Shown here piece after piece: positions 11,601-20,558 of a stretch of 41,090 nucleotides of DNA; positions within the stretch are counted from its first letter, which is position 1; each line of letters starts with the position of its first letter. The stretch lies in the NCBI GenBank assembly GCA_001661515.1, contig LUVW01000003.1:690943-732032 (forward strand). Reading direction: 5' to 3'. Origin of the DNA: Capniomyces stellatus. Taxonomy: Eukaryota; Kickxellomycota; Harpellomycetes; Harpellales; Legeriomycetaceae. The translations under genes were made by a program, and so were the position numbers. A model generated the notes under the pieces. It saw nothing but the letters and a program-made list of their open reading frames with translations. It was not told the DNA's origin and ran no database searches.

Positions 11601-13039
11601 AGGCAATAAAAGCGTTTGTCGAAAGAGTTAATTGCAAAACTACCACTAACCAAAATACTCGATCAAAACGACCAAACTTTGCCAATACCATTTTCAACTC
11701 GTTGGTTAATCTGATAAACAAGTTATTACGGCTCGTTTACTCTGAACTTGGAAGGTTTTTTGTTTTGGTTTCCGAGTCTATTTTTTACACCAACACCAAC
11801 ACCAACACCAACACCAACACCAACACCAACACCAACACCAACACCAACACCAACACTGTCGATATTGATGTTGTTCGGAAAGAGTCTGTTTCTATTCAAG
11901 TCTTTTCTGGCCTGTTACCACCACCAACTAACCCACTCAAACCAACAAACTTTGGTTGTGTAACTGACCTGTTTTCCAACTCGAAACTTTACGAAAACAA
12001 CGTGTTTATCCAATCTCAAACCAACTACATTAAATCAAAACTAAACATTCCAACCCTTCTCGCATCTTTTCCCACATTTCCCCCTGCTTTCTCCAACCAT
12101 CACGAGTTTGAATTGTTCCAACGCTACCTAACCGTAAAAACTGTTCTCGAGTACATGTACAATTCCGATTCCAACTTGATCATCCACACAATGCATTTAC
12201 TAACCAACAACAAAAACAACAACAAAAACAACAACAAAAACAACAAAAACAACAACGACCTTTTCTCTTGTAACCACGATTCTTACCCAACCAATTTCCC
12301 CTCTAAAAACCCCTACCTCCCCTTTACATCTAAAATTTCCCCCAATCATACCATTCCAACCTCACATTACCCTCATACCCATCACGTCGCTCGCTCTTTT
12401 TTCGCCGCTATTTTTCATATCTACTCCCTCGTCACCCACTCTTTCTCTGTCTTGGCTACTTGCCTGCTCTACCCCCTCACCTTCTTCATCAACTGCATTT
12501 CACTGCTTTTATCTTCTGTTCTTTCCATCCCCACTTTTTCCCCCCACACATCCCCCTACACTTCCTCCTACGCATCCACATCCACATCCACAACTACTTC
12601 CACAACTACCACCACTATCACCTCTACAATTTCTACTCTAAATCCCTTTTCCTTTTTATCTGCCATTTTTCCCTTACCCTCTCTACTCGACTCTTCATTC
12701 TCACCTTCACCCTTACCTTCACCCTTACCTTCTGTTTTACCTTCTACTTTTACCCCCTCTTTTACCATCTTCTCTTCCATATTTCCCTCTTCAAACAATC
12801 TCCTCTCCCAATCACATTCCCACTCCCACTCCCAACCCTCACATCTCCACTCATCCCCCGTTCTCTCAAACTACTTGCTCTACGGCTTGTCAATCAACCT
12901 CAATTCTAGCATCATGATCCTCTACCGCTTAATCTTCACCATCTTCACCCTACACGTCGTCTTGATCCATTTTGTTTCTAAACTCGTTAGTTTAAGCGCA
13001 AACTGGAGTTTCAACAAGTTCTTTTCATATATTCAATAA
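5633..13039 (+). CDS. Giant Golgi pH regulator (GPHR/GPR89)-like membrane protein
   Basis: One uninterrupted frame of 2468 residues. Hydrophobic segments lie at about 5-30, 210-232, 508-533, 619-642, 764-798, 830-853, 1382-1412, 1447-1472, 1679-1703 and 2413-2453, with a weaker one near 2257-2303. GPHR proteins have five helices, a large coiled-coil loop, then four helices. Here the helix ending 853 is followed by a Leu/Glu-rich helical stretch (about 860-915) and a second charged coil (about 1295-1350) before the sixth family helix, as in GPHR. Local matches by memory: TMEFILL near 518, the GPVGVKNQIEYIT region after 846, and ETDP after the 1382 helix, where the human protein has KTDP. GPHR is a Golgi/ER anion channel linked to acidification; family members are usually 450-550 residues. 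The extra length is Lys/Glu-rich sequence in the first half and Asn/Thr/Ser/Pro-rich in the second. Family assignment is moderate; that the frame codes is near certain. Confidence 0.6.
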   Translation: MRVAKKKLLALISVLVLVAILVGGIIKSRKYYKVERDNERVDLYQSTIKDTVFGLLGISKRLDKSSKDQIAERGYFKGEGRSKDAQSDNKKVDNKKVDNGKGSSENGGFSKRKEGLMIEGNDGFAGLYGICKVEEEGVENGVGVGVEREEKIDVKSVDKIMVIEVLEMGDINKEKEMEMEKKMEEEMEKEMEIDFEEDEEHREFYLTIREHVICVVTYTLLLMIWFSVLAGVNKNGIQRKTRTSKAKEIARMDEKVEEETKKKKTSFYESLVNGKRPVLERKKSIEFNRAIDVIEYTPTKVKRRGVNGTGELSMGEGMSLEMDKSMGQEMSLESVTDYGYESDDVFFEVESIKTKRVRVNESKEDKKEDIKEEKEDIKEEKDKEWIFGIKSKSKYWEEIGKSIWFGKERGKIKLAKVNREESGEEKRTEQERNSGRKRKSTEKQSYYMSNSNVSGNGSYRKEKRMNKKRSIERSKENRVEMGWQVSDKKRQRMMEIKKSGPYFIRNNARLAGAVGMACVTMEFILLAVTITMSNVMEMEMSQALVGGGSRVETKLTFKEWFLPAALSKTIIESSKSKWMKSASFSGKSDVYWGPFVVFGKNSSIETTDFPGVLRRFWEYQGVMVMACIFLIIPFSWILLSSYKSKDVFESGLGGVRKLSVFSNKTENRTPDSAKTAEGKVEDSANRTGKERDDVTPLKRRRESAAGLTGQKTGDNLNNGIDPGRNGDGGEKEEQKKEKEKENEEGPIKYRIHFGKVFGRMERKVGIYTSLIIKMMLWWVLIMVSYQVVWIVKVSVLAICNVENEQNRGVINRIVGMIRDSRKLTMGIPILEQLQQLVSLVVLVGVLVCGPVGVKNQIEYITKVFPLTRNGQRLVKFEYDLLMKKSGLVDSEVGELEQLLGLVQSELGGLLERYRDWSVRYEKESSRIYPLLSNNSKSMVALDKLRFSDLGATNKMARKYASIGHRLGYGIGMATNLLFSAKSLAKQTSNSNYFSSNGVYGSLDTRRTKSRFNCLPKPTEPAKLARNKSLHAENISTGYSKGISQSMYIQDNTDVEVDTNVGFGNGNGNGGIDFKARSFDSIPSILRGLGIEKEKNQVIKEQCRVVEKEDFVSGETGLVKSREINNDEIFKTPNAQILLTPPLSPQKEDIDKVENIGIISDIGGIIGEIGEIGEIDEIDEIGEIDEEMGEWNGLLGKVVDPGSFLQKTIYKNINIFSNSNPNLARLDYKDNKDSNDGKNSEEKEKENEKEKTRDLQSSSRVGGYKEKSCEFDYQKRVNEAKRQQSLVNLAFEGEKLELQKEFKRKKKRMKRINGILKELEITRMEISSRIKQVEESGILPIERNRKGGGKRKQEQEHEREREQNVDRREWNWNWFWQSTNKRNFVGLVLSIVWIFCWFVLVVQSVCGLLGAMFTTCKPIVETDPNLDLGVGVGETILSEPSQTINSVRMAVLVSLFHMIGVCCLSVSTICGLFRLKYGSRDLVSSFALGDLTNKINKINKIVNSGSLVTHQDPRLGLNPTTSIECENSVNLDTDSRLGSEFRAFVSHVNSHDGIENGHNSTRNGSYLELYALMDNGSGFEGRDEISEESSGDLDADLENRPQTNTLFFNKSVTEWIRKVRWESLFMVELLVFKPAKRAVRSTGQKTLIGGNIRQRFVYLESGSVYQRARKDRKATGFRLLKHVFVYLAICCGIPMVLRVFNVISHPSYNMINSSIINSKLNLKPLFIFELFNPLDIKPTSNNTSNTDTNIGFKESSQLDLDLEFGFGFGGNSNSNGNSSWVGQILDTYYYHRNRTEFNHLKSSCNTNTNTNTNTNTNTNTNTNTNAVLESKENWMFQKVSDLISRHRVASFVCKRAGTGLHTIQAKQLRYLSIGIWYYYCGDLTKYRSRAEEFWAVYTEFKETISTQTNDKRSSQQANCLNSPFYPVYPVFPLEYGDDDNDEKVCECVNMADLNSIDKDRNKDKKTGSTTCGFGCGNMAQFNSVFSDCNYKAIKAFVERVNCKTTTNQNTRSKRPNFANTIFNSLVNLINKLLRLVYSELGRFFVLVSESIFYTNTNTNTNTNTNTNTNTNTNTNTVDIDVVRKESVSIQVFSGLLPPPTNPLKPTNFGCVTDLFSNSKLYENNVFIQSQTNYIKSKLNIPTLLASFPTFPPAFSNHHEFELFQRYLTVKTVLEYMYNSDSNLIIHTMHLLTNNKNNNKNNNKNNKNNNDLFSCNHDSYPTNFPSKNPYLPFTSKISPNHTIPTSHYPHTHHVARSFFAAIFHIYSLVTHSFSVLATCLLYPLTFFINCISLLLSSVLSIPTFSPHTSPYTSSYASTSTSTTTSTTTTTITSTISTLNPFSFLSAIFPLPSLLDSSFSPSPLPSPLPSVLPSTFTPSFTIFSSIFPSSNNLLSQSHSHSHSQPSHLHSSPVLSNYLLYGLSINLNSSIMILYRLIFTIFTLHVVLIHFVSKLVSLSANWSFNKFFSYIQ
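11042..11103 (+). repeat. In-frame (AATACA)n, encodes Asn-Thr repeat
   Basis: About ten copies of a 6-bp unit inside the GPHR-like gene, giving an Asn-Thr dipeptide run near residue 1805-1824. It sits close to where the coding strand changes from purine-rich to pyrimidine-rich. Confidence 0.95.
11788..11857 (+). repeat. In-frame (ACCAAC)n, encodes Thr-Asn repeat
   Basis: About eleven copies of a 6-bp unit in the same reading frame, giving a second Thr-Asn run near residue 2053-2075. The codons (ACC, AAC) differ from those of the first run (ACA, AAT). Confidence 0.95.
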
Positions 13040-13385
13040 TCCCTACTTTTACTCTCACTATATTATTTTTCCTTTGCTTTTTCCTATTACATTACATTAT
13101 ATTATATTATATTTTATTTTATTTTATTTTTTATTTATTTATCTATTTTTGCCATGTAATTTATTTCTCATTTTGATATCCTTTGTATAATATAACGTTT
13201 AATAAATTAAAAAAAAATAAAAAAAAATAAAAAAATAAAATAAAATAACATTACATTACATTTCTTCACTTCTATCAATAGTCAAATTCAAAATAATAAT
13301 AATAAAATTTAAAATCAAAATCAAAGTTTAAATTTAAATTTAAAGCCTCATTAATCACACTATAGCTGATACCAAGTTGTAACTT
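13040..13385. other. Convergent intergenic region
   Basis: 346 bases between two convergent genes, hence shared 3' flanks. It is made of T-rich pentamer runs (TTATA/TTTTA, about 13090-13140), an A-rich block (13205-13250) and repeated ATTACA and AAATTTAAATTTAAA units. Polyadenylation signals are likely but cannot be singled out. Confidence 0.65.
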
Positions 13386-16300
13386 TTAAATGTCCGATTT
13401 CTCGGATTGCTCGTATAGTTCCTGTAACTCTTTCAGTTCTAAATCTTCGTCCAGCCCATCCAACCCCTCTAAATCATCCATTCCATCGAACCTAATTAGC
13501 CCTCCTTTCTGGTTCTCTTCATCATAGAAGCTCTGTTCATTTTCATTTTCATTCTCATTTTCATTTCCAACTCCAACCTCACTCTCAATTCCATCCTCAA
13601 TCTCAATTTCGATTTCTCCTTCACAATCCTCCTCTTGCTGGTTCTCTTGAATATACTGTGCCTCATTAACCAGTCCTTCATATTCTCCATCTGCAAACTC
13701 CACCCAAATCGGTGGCGCACTCGCTAGAAACTCTATCCGCCTATCTATCACCTCTTTAAACGGTGTCCCCTTCTTAATTTTTCCCATAAACATCGATAGC
13801 TGTTTCTGTATTATCGAACTCTTGCTATCATGTTCACAAAATCTACTCAGGTTTATAAACGCATCAAAAAACACCGGTCTCATTTGCTTATTCATCCTCT
13901 TTATGTCGCTCATTCTTATTACTCCGTTTTCCTTTGGATTCACCAGATCCAGCAGCTGGCACACCATATCACCCAGCGATATCACATCGCCTGTCGTATC
14001 AAGCGCCATTCTGCGTATCTGCTCATCATAAAAATACTCTAGCTCATACATACTTAACGCCCCATCTTCATCCAAGTCTAAACTCCTAAACCAGTATCCC
14101 GCCGCTGTGCTACTAGTCTTGTCTATCTCTGCTATTAAAAACCCTATTTTTATTTTTATTTTCATTTTTTTTTTATTGAAATATTTTATTTTTATTTTTA
14201 TTATCATTTATTTTATTCTCATTTTTTTATACCACAACTATATCCCTTGTTTTGTTAATTTGACACCATTTCTATTAAATTGCCAGCATTTACATATAAA
14301 ATCCCGAAACGTCATCATTCGTTCTGACGACTTTAGCCTTGTCCCATTCTTTTTGTTCGTCTTCTTGCTCTTTTCAGCCTTTTTCATCGACTCTGCTGAC
14401 AAAGTTTCATGCGGCTTTCCTTTTCCTATCATTATCCGATTGATTATCCTTCTTGACAACGTTCCGTCAAAGTATCTAAGTAGGTTTTTTGGCCCCAACA
14501 ACGAATCTCGGTCATCATCAAGCTCGTAAAAACTGCAGAATAGTACATAGAAATGCTTATACGAAAATATCGTTGGACACGCCTAAATCAATTAATCAGT
14601 TTTTTTTTAATCATCGGAATCAATAACAGCACCATTTTCAACACTCTGCACTTGAACAATAATACTTTGTAGCCCTGTTTATTTTTGCTATCAACCCCAC
14701 TCACCACTTCTACGTCTATCGCCGTTTCAATCTGAGAAAGAATCGAAATCATCCCTATCCTCTTAAACTGCTTATACGTCATTCTATCGCCAACATAGCA
14801 ATTTGCTTCATAGAATATCCTCTCTGTAATTGTTTCCGCTATTTTTTTTTAACATTTTCCAGCCAATTTGTTATTACTATTTTTCACTTGTGAAATTTGA
14901 TACTTTAATCCTGTTTTATTTATTTTTGTCCTCTACTTACCAAATTTCTGCTCAAATATCTCTTGTCCTTCAAGAAACTGTAGCTCCGGGTGGTTTTCAA
15001 TCACATCTATTCCCCCCCCAAAAAAATAACAGTATTATATTTTAATATAATAACCCTACTATACTCTCATTTTCCAAAAACAAATAGCATTGTATTTGAA
15101 TCGAACCGTCGATGTTACTACTACTACTACTACTACTACTATTATTATCGTTGATTTACCTGTAACCAAGGGCTGCAAATCCTCGCGCCTAATCACACCT
15201 TCTCCTGGGCTTGATAAAATCTCAAACAGTATTACGTTTAAATCTCGGCATTTTACTCTTAGCTCAGTCCAGTAGCTATTCGTTTTTTTATTTCAACATA
15301 TTCGTATTGGTTTTATCTTTCATTTATTCATTTAAACACCTTTCTCACCTCGTCCATTTATTCAAAATATTTGCATCAATCCTCTGTTATGTTAAACTTA
15401 CCTCGAAAACATAAGATATGAAGGCCAGTTTTTTTGCATCTTTGAATCAGTTCCCTCATTTTCCTTTTTTAGAACATTTTTGAACAATGCTCGGTTAGCA
15501 TAACGTGGTAGCCCGCATTTAGTTGTCACTTTTATAAAGTCCTTTTCGTCAAGCCCAAAATCATCGTCAAAGTAGCTTTTCACCGATTTCTATTGTTTCC
15601 AGTTTCCGTTTTGTTTGTATCTCCGTTAATTTGGTTGAATTTCAACACCAATTATATTTATTCTAACAACCTCGTCAATGCATCTAATTTGTGCCAACAC
15701 ACTTACCAGTTCTTCTACTATTTCTTTTTCTTTGGCCAACAGACCAACTGGCCTATCATACACAAAACTACCGGCATCTACAATACGTGTGTTTACGGAT
15801 AAATATATAATCAACACCATCATCAATAACTCAGATGAAATACCCAGCACCCAACACCTAACAATCAGCAAAGTCAGTTGCATAGGCGGCTAGCCCTGCT
15901 ATCATACTGTCAACCTTCAAAGGGATTGGCTGATAAATCGATCGCATAAATCTAGTTTTACCTTTTGCTTCAGAGCTGCCACAGTCGTGTTTTCTTGAAA
16001 TATCTTCATCTCCAAGCGCTTGTTTTGGTTCATTGAAAATATTTGCTTTATTGTCAACTGGTGTAAAGTTTATTTTTCCATACTGAGCGCTGCCCTCCAA
16101 CTGATCGCTTTCTAATCCGCATTTCTGTTTTTTTGTAAATGGTGCTTCTAGCTTCATTCCATCAAACAGAGTTCTGTTTATTTTGGAGTTGGGCGTCTCG
16201 TCCTCTTCTACACACTCGTCCTGATTTGATTTATTTATACCACTATCTCCATTCATCTCTTTAGCTTCGTTCATTTCATCAGCTGGCTTTCCAAACAGCT

Positions 16301-17106
16301 GTTCCATTCTTTCTTCGCTATCTAAAATCTTCCTTAACTTTGACCTTGAAACTAGCGGCGACCTTAACACCTCATCCAACTGGTGTTTGTTGCTAATATG
16401 CCCTGTTGGCGAAAACGGAAACGGCGTGTCTAATATTTCATCAATTTTCGCCTTAATTCAGTTTGCTTTACCCTTGGTTCACTCCAAACAATACAAACTT
16501 TTCAATCCTCAATTCCGAACAAATATCATTACACTCCTCCCCCCCCCTTTCTATTATTTTTGTCAAGATACATATACATGTATATATATTTAAGGTCTTA
16601 CCATTCAGCAAGTCTTGCTTCTTCTTGGCTGCTTTGATGCTTGTTACCAAAGGACTCAATGGCGGCAATGCCTCCGGACTCCCAAACATCATTCCAACAC
16701 CAACACCTCCCCCTTTACCTTTGCCTTTTCCTTTCCCTTTACTTTGTACAATCAATGGACTCATACTATTCCCCATCTCCGCACCTCCCCCTTCTCTCAG
16801 TTTGCTCGTTCCTTCGCTTTGATCGTTGTATTTTACGGGAGTTAATTGTTCCCTGATCTTTTGCCCAATTGTCTTTTTCTTGCTGCTTTTTACCAAGGAA
16901 CTTTTGTGCTGAGGTGACCATTTTGATGACAAACACAACTCATCTGCCTTGATCTCCTGCTTGGATGCTAGACTATCTTCCATCCCTTTTACCTCTGTAC
17001 TGTTGCTCTCCTGCCTTGGTTTGGGTGTTTCTGTCTTTGATAGCCCCATTATCTTTCGACTCGCTGGCTTGGGTGTTCTCATTTCTGATGGATCTTTAGT
17101 TTCCAT
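13386..17106 (-). CDS. PP2A regulatory subunit B'' (PPP2R3 family), EF-hand protein
   Basis: Nine exons rebuilt on the minus strand: 17106-16602, 16429-15863, 15777-15707, 15589-15402, 15275-15160, 15006-14941, 14838-14705, 14582-14294, 14131-13386. They sum to 2682 nt (893 residues) with all phases closing. Residues from about 360 align with the B'' core: the CGLPRY segment, the EDLQPLVTDVIENHPELQFL segment, ERIFYEAN, FSYKHFYVLF, then EF-hand 1 (571-582; Asp at positions 1, 3 and 5 but Asn at 12, so weak) and a canonical EF-hand 2 (664-675), followed by MYELEYFYDEQ. B'' subunits dock on the A/C dimer of protein phosphatase 2A and set substrate choice, with calcium tuning. The first 355 residues are Lys/Ser/Pro-rich without a known domain, and the C terminus is an acidic Glu/Asn tail. 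Least certain points: donor GTTAGG at 15862, the choice of donor GTGAGT at 14704 over GTATTA at 14665, and the first exon. Confidence 0.9.
15115..15148. repeat. (ACT)n/(ATT)n microsatellite inside intron
   Basis: About ten trinucleotide copies within the intron 15007-15159 of the PP2A B'' gene. It explains the Thr-rich shadow frame here. Confidence 0.9.
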
Positions 17107-18568
17107 TTTGCTATATACTTGTTCAATCTGTTTTGTATTAGTACACCCAAGATCACGATTCCTACAGCGCTCCTCTTATTTTCCTTTGACTGCTGTCTAC
17201 CAATAATACAATCACCATCAGTTAACAAGCTAGTATTAGCAATCCGATTCCATATTAATTAATGATAGTACTATTCTATTATTCCTGTTTCATTTTATTA
17301 CCTTTATTTTTATCCCTATTTGTCTTTTTTTTGCTTGGCTTTTATATTCACTACACGCAACCGATTGCCCTTTAAAGAATACTACTTTGTGCGCTTGTGT
17401 CGATGGCCTAGTATTTTTACTTTTTAGTTATATAAAGCCTGTCTAAAAATGCGAATGTACCTTGCTTAAAACTCTTCAAACTAGCCCTATCTTGTGTCTA
17501 CAATGTATGTTTCGCCATTCCTTATCAAGCTCTCTGGATTATCTATTCAGTTTGTTTTTTATTTTTTTACCCTTTGTTTATTTTTTTTTTTTGATTAGCT
17601 TTTTTTTACTTGTAGCCTAGATTAATTTACAGTTGTGTTTTTGATTTTTATTTTGTTTTTTTGAATTTCAACATCATTGTTGTCCTGTAATATTCCATGC
17701 CGTTGTTTACATTTCAGCAATTTGCTGATTGTTATTGTTTACTTTTAATATTTGCTGAGGTATTTTTTTTGTTGCATTTTTTTTACTTTTACTTTACCAT
17801 TGTTTATTCCCCAGCGCATTGTATTATTTCTGCGATTGTTTATTTATCACCCTGGGTTGTTTGCTATTATTACTTTTTTTATTGAAATAAGACTGTTTGC
17901 TATTATTATTATTTTTATTGAAATAGTTTGCTATTATTTTGATTGTTGATTTTAGTTTACTTTTTTCAAGCAATTGATTTAAACCCAAAGCTCATAACCA
18001 AAAACATACGCCCACCAATGCTATTATAATGTCTGCTACAGCTGACCATTTTCTTTACTCTACTGAGCCAATGCTCACAATTTCGCCTTGATATCATATT
18101 TAATATTTCCACATTCAGCACCTTCCGAGTCTTTACAAAATATACATTGTTTGTATTATGCCTACCACATCAGACTTCCTTGTGTTTGCTTTGCCTTTAC
18201 GCTTTATACAAACAGCACACAATTGAGCCGTCACCTCTCCATCACTACCATTAAACTAAATATCTGGATACAAGTCGCATTAGAGTTCAAGGAACACCCC
18301 TCTCTTCTCACAAAACAATCCATTTGCTCTGCACAGCCAGGTGGTATACAGATAACCCACACTCCCAAGAATATGTTTTGGTACCCCCCCCCCCAACACT
18401 TCAAGGCTAAGATATAAGTCTAGCGGATTTATTTTGTTTTGCAACATTTTTAACAGTAAAGGTACATAAAATACGAAAATTACACAAGTAGTCAATCAGA
18501 GTTGCTGCAAAAGCCTTCTCATTGGCATTCCCAGTCGGTCTGGTTAAAAAATTAATGGCCAAAAATAA
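17107..18568. other. Intergenic spacer, T-rich
   Basis: About 1.5 kb between the start of the PP2A B'' gene and the end of TRAPPC4, both on the minus strand, so it holds the PP2A B'' promoter. It is T-rich on the plus strand, with a short tandem repeat at 17859-17937 and an 11-C run at 18384-18394. A 109-codon frame at 18088-18417 lacks coding character. Confidence 0.6.
17859..17937. repeat. Short tandem repeat, GTTTGCTATTATT units
   Basis: Three direct copies of GTTTGCTATTATT begin at 17859, 17895 and 17926 (spacing 36 and 31). The first two units each end in T(n)ATTGAAATA, the dispersed motif seen elsewhere in the window. Confidence 0.85.
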
Positions 18569-19185
18569 CTAATTCATCCTAATAAGATTCCGCAAATGAA
18601 TATCAAACATCTCGGACCTAACAGGCATTTCCGGTGTGTGGAATGGGTTCTTAAGCACATAATCACTATACAGCTCATATATTTTTCGGAGTAGCACGTC
18701 AGAATTTGAATGTTCATTATCAGAGACCAGAATAAACATCACACCTACAGTTAAAGAGTAGCAAACACCCGAGTATAAATTAAGCAAACGGACTTTTATG
18801 CTCAACACCGCCAAACTGTGAATAAACAGAAGGGGGGGTGTATTAGGAAAACTTGTCAAATTTTTGGTTATGTTAGGCCCAAGTTTATCAAATTTAATGC
18901 CCAATTTTTCTTTAAGGAAAAAAAACACACAAAATTCGTCTTACCTGTTTGTGTTTGAAAGCAGTGTAGCAACAAACCATCTGCCTCTACCAATTCAATG
19001 CCTCCTGAAACAACGCTTTTCGAATCTGCAACAGGTGATATTTTGGATGTTATCGCGTGCACTCCGTGAAAAGTACCAGCCAGTATTAGACTCTCGTTGG
19101 AATTTAGCTTTGACAACCCTTCTGAAAATGTTTTGTTGTAGATTAATCCGCCCGCTTTGTTTATGACGTACAGTGAATAAATCAT
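18569..19185 (-). CDS. TRAPPC4: TRAPP complex subunit 4 (Trs23), short form
   Basis: Two exons, 19185-18945 and 18744-18569 (donor GTAAGA, acceptor CTGTAG, split Gly codon), give 138 residues. The N terminus reads IYSLYVINKAGGLIY, the sybindin/longin start typical of TRAPPC4. It is followed by SNESLILAGTFHGVHAI, then GGIELVEADGLLLHCFQTQTG, and after the junction by LLRKIYELYSDYVLKNPF and EMPVRSEMFDIHLRNLI. This is a core subunit of TRAPP, the GEF and tether for Rab1/Ypt1 on ER-to-Golgi and Golgi membranes. Animal and yeast proteins are about 219 residues because a PDZ-like domain is inserted after the first strand-hairpin. That insert is absent here, as in the plant form of about 140 residues. 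A short extra loop (about ADSKSVVS) precedes GGIEL. Assignment is firm. Confidence 0.95.
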
Positions 19186-19724
19186 CCTGAATATATATTA
19201 TTTATATTGTGTCGATTTGCACCTTTGTGATGGGATTTTGTAGGTAATAGAGTATATCTTGGTATTTAGTTAATAAATATTTATAAAAAAGAATATTTCG
19301 GTTATAGAGCTGTCGTTATTATTTATTGAAATTATGTTTATTTTATTTACTGAAATTCTGCTTTGCTTTATTTTCATTTTGTCAAGTTAATTCAGCGTTG
19401 CGATTTATTTGCTTTCGCTGAAGTGATAAGATTGGTTAAAACTGATTTTACTCTTTATCGGCAAATTCATTCAAACTAAATTATAGCCTAAATTCAACCT
19501 CAACAATACAATAAAACAAACTCTGCAAACGAAAAAAAAAACTGGTCATTGAATTGGCTTTAGTGCGGCTTTTCCATCCCAGTTTGGCGTATTCAAACAT
19601 TTATTTTACTCTATTTTCACATAAATTGTAGATTTTCATTTTTAAGTTAAAGTCGCTCCCAAACGTCTTCGATTAAAATAGTTAAAGCCAAATAGGATAT
19701 TAGGGCAGAGACAAGAAATATTTA
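19186..19724. other. Bidirectional promoter region
   Basis: About 540 bases between divergent starts (TRAPPC4 on minus, coiled-coil gene on plus). It contains one exact TTTATTGAAAT motif (19322-19332) and a near copy (19347-19357). No gene is visible. Confidence 0.65.
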
Positions 19725-20087
19725 ATGGAAAACCAAATGCATAAAAACATTTTTGACTCCTACTTGCCTGATGCCAAGGCTGATATCGACTCGGTAGGAA
19801 ACATAACAGTCGATAGAGTGGATGGTGCAGCTATTGGCGTTGGAACAAAAAATAACGGATCTACAAGTCCTACTGAAAGTGGTATAAGCAAAGACGAATG
19901 CACAAGAATTGAAGAGGGTGGAATAATCCAAGAATTAATTGTTGCTGGTAGCTTCGATGATAAAGAACTGGACGTATCCACAATGCTGGAGGACATCAGC
20001 AAAGCGGAGCAGGCGATGAATGTTGTTGAGCAACGGACTGACAATATTTTGAAAATGCTAGACGATATTTTAAAAAATCAAAAATAG
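19725..20087 (+). CDS. Small coiled-coil protein, unrecognised
   Basis: A 120-residue single-exon frame from ATG 19725 to TAG. Residues 1-80 are polar, acidic and Gly/Ser-rich, probably disordered. Residues 82-118 form an amphipathic helix with regular Leu, Met, Val and Ile spacing (LDVSTMLEDISKAEQAMNVV and on to LKMLDDILK), typical of a coiled coil. Size and layout resemble small subunits of BLOC/BORC-like or similar adaptor complexes, but I cannot assign it to one and the resemblance may be only architectural. It is divergent from TRAPPC4 over a 540-base spacer, so the two may share a promoter. The protein lacks membrane segments and a targeting signal. Confidence 0.65.
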   Translation: MENQMHKNIFDSYLPDAKADIDSVGNITVDRVDGAAIGVGTKNNGSTSPTESGISKDECTRIEEGGIIQELIVAGSFDDKELDVSTMLEDISKAEQAMNVVEQRTDNILKMLDDILKNQK

Positions 20088-20558
20088 CATCTAAACATGA
20101 ATCTTGGATCCAAACCAGGCTTCTGTTGGCTTGTACATTAATAAATCAATTTGAATAGCTGCTCATATTATAAATATTAAGGAATCAGGTTCAATAACGA
20201 CAGAGCAACCTACTACCGTTTTTTTGTTTTCAACTTTAAATCGCCACGTTGATTTTGAAAGGCTGACTTGGTGATCAAATAATAATACGACTAATTAAAC
20301 GTTAAACTGTATTGAATTTTTATGTGTTGTTTATTCTCTTTTAGTTTTGTAAATAAGGCTGGGTTAAATTATTAAAGAACAGCATATTTTTAATATTATA
20401 TTAGTAATTAACAAAGATAGGTATGTCTAGGTATATTTTAAGAAAGAAAGAATCAAATATAACCATGTCCCATAAATGATTACAGGGACTGGGAGAGCTC
20501 AAGTCGATGGGAAGAGGAGAAAGATGAGGCGGAGAGGGGGGGTGGGTTAGAAGCTGGT
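20088..20558. other. Convergent intergenic region
   Basis: 471 bases between the 3' ends of the coiled-coil gene and the MARVEL-like gene. A+T-rich, with a G-rich patch at 20510-20550 (seven G at 20536-20542). No gene is visible. Confidence 0.6.
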
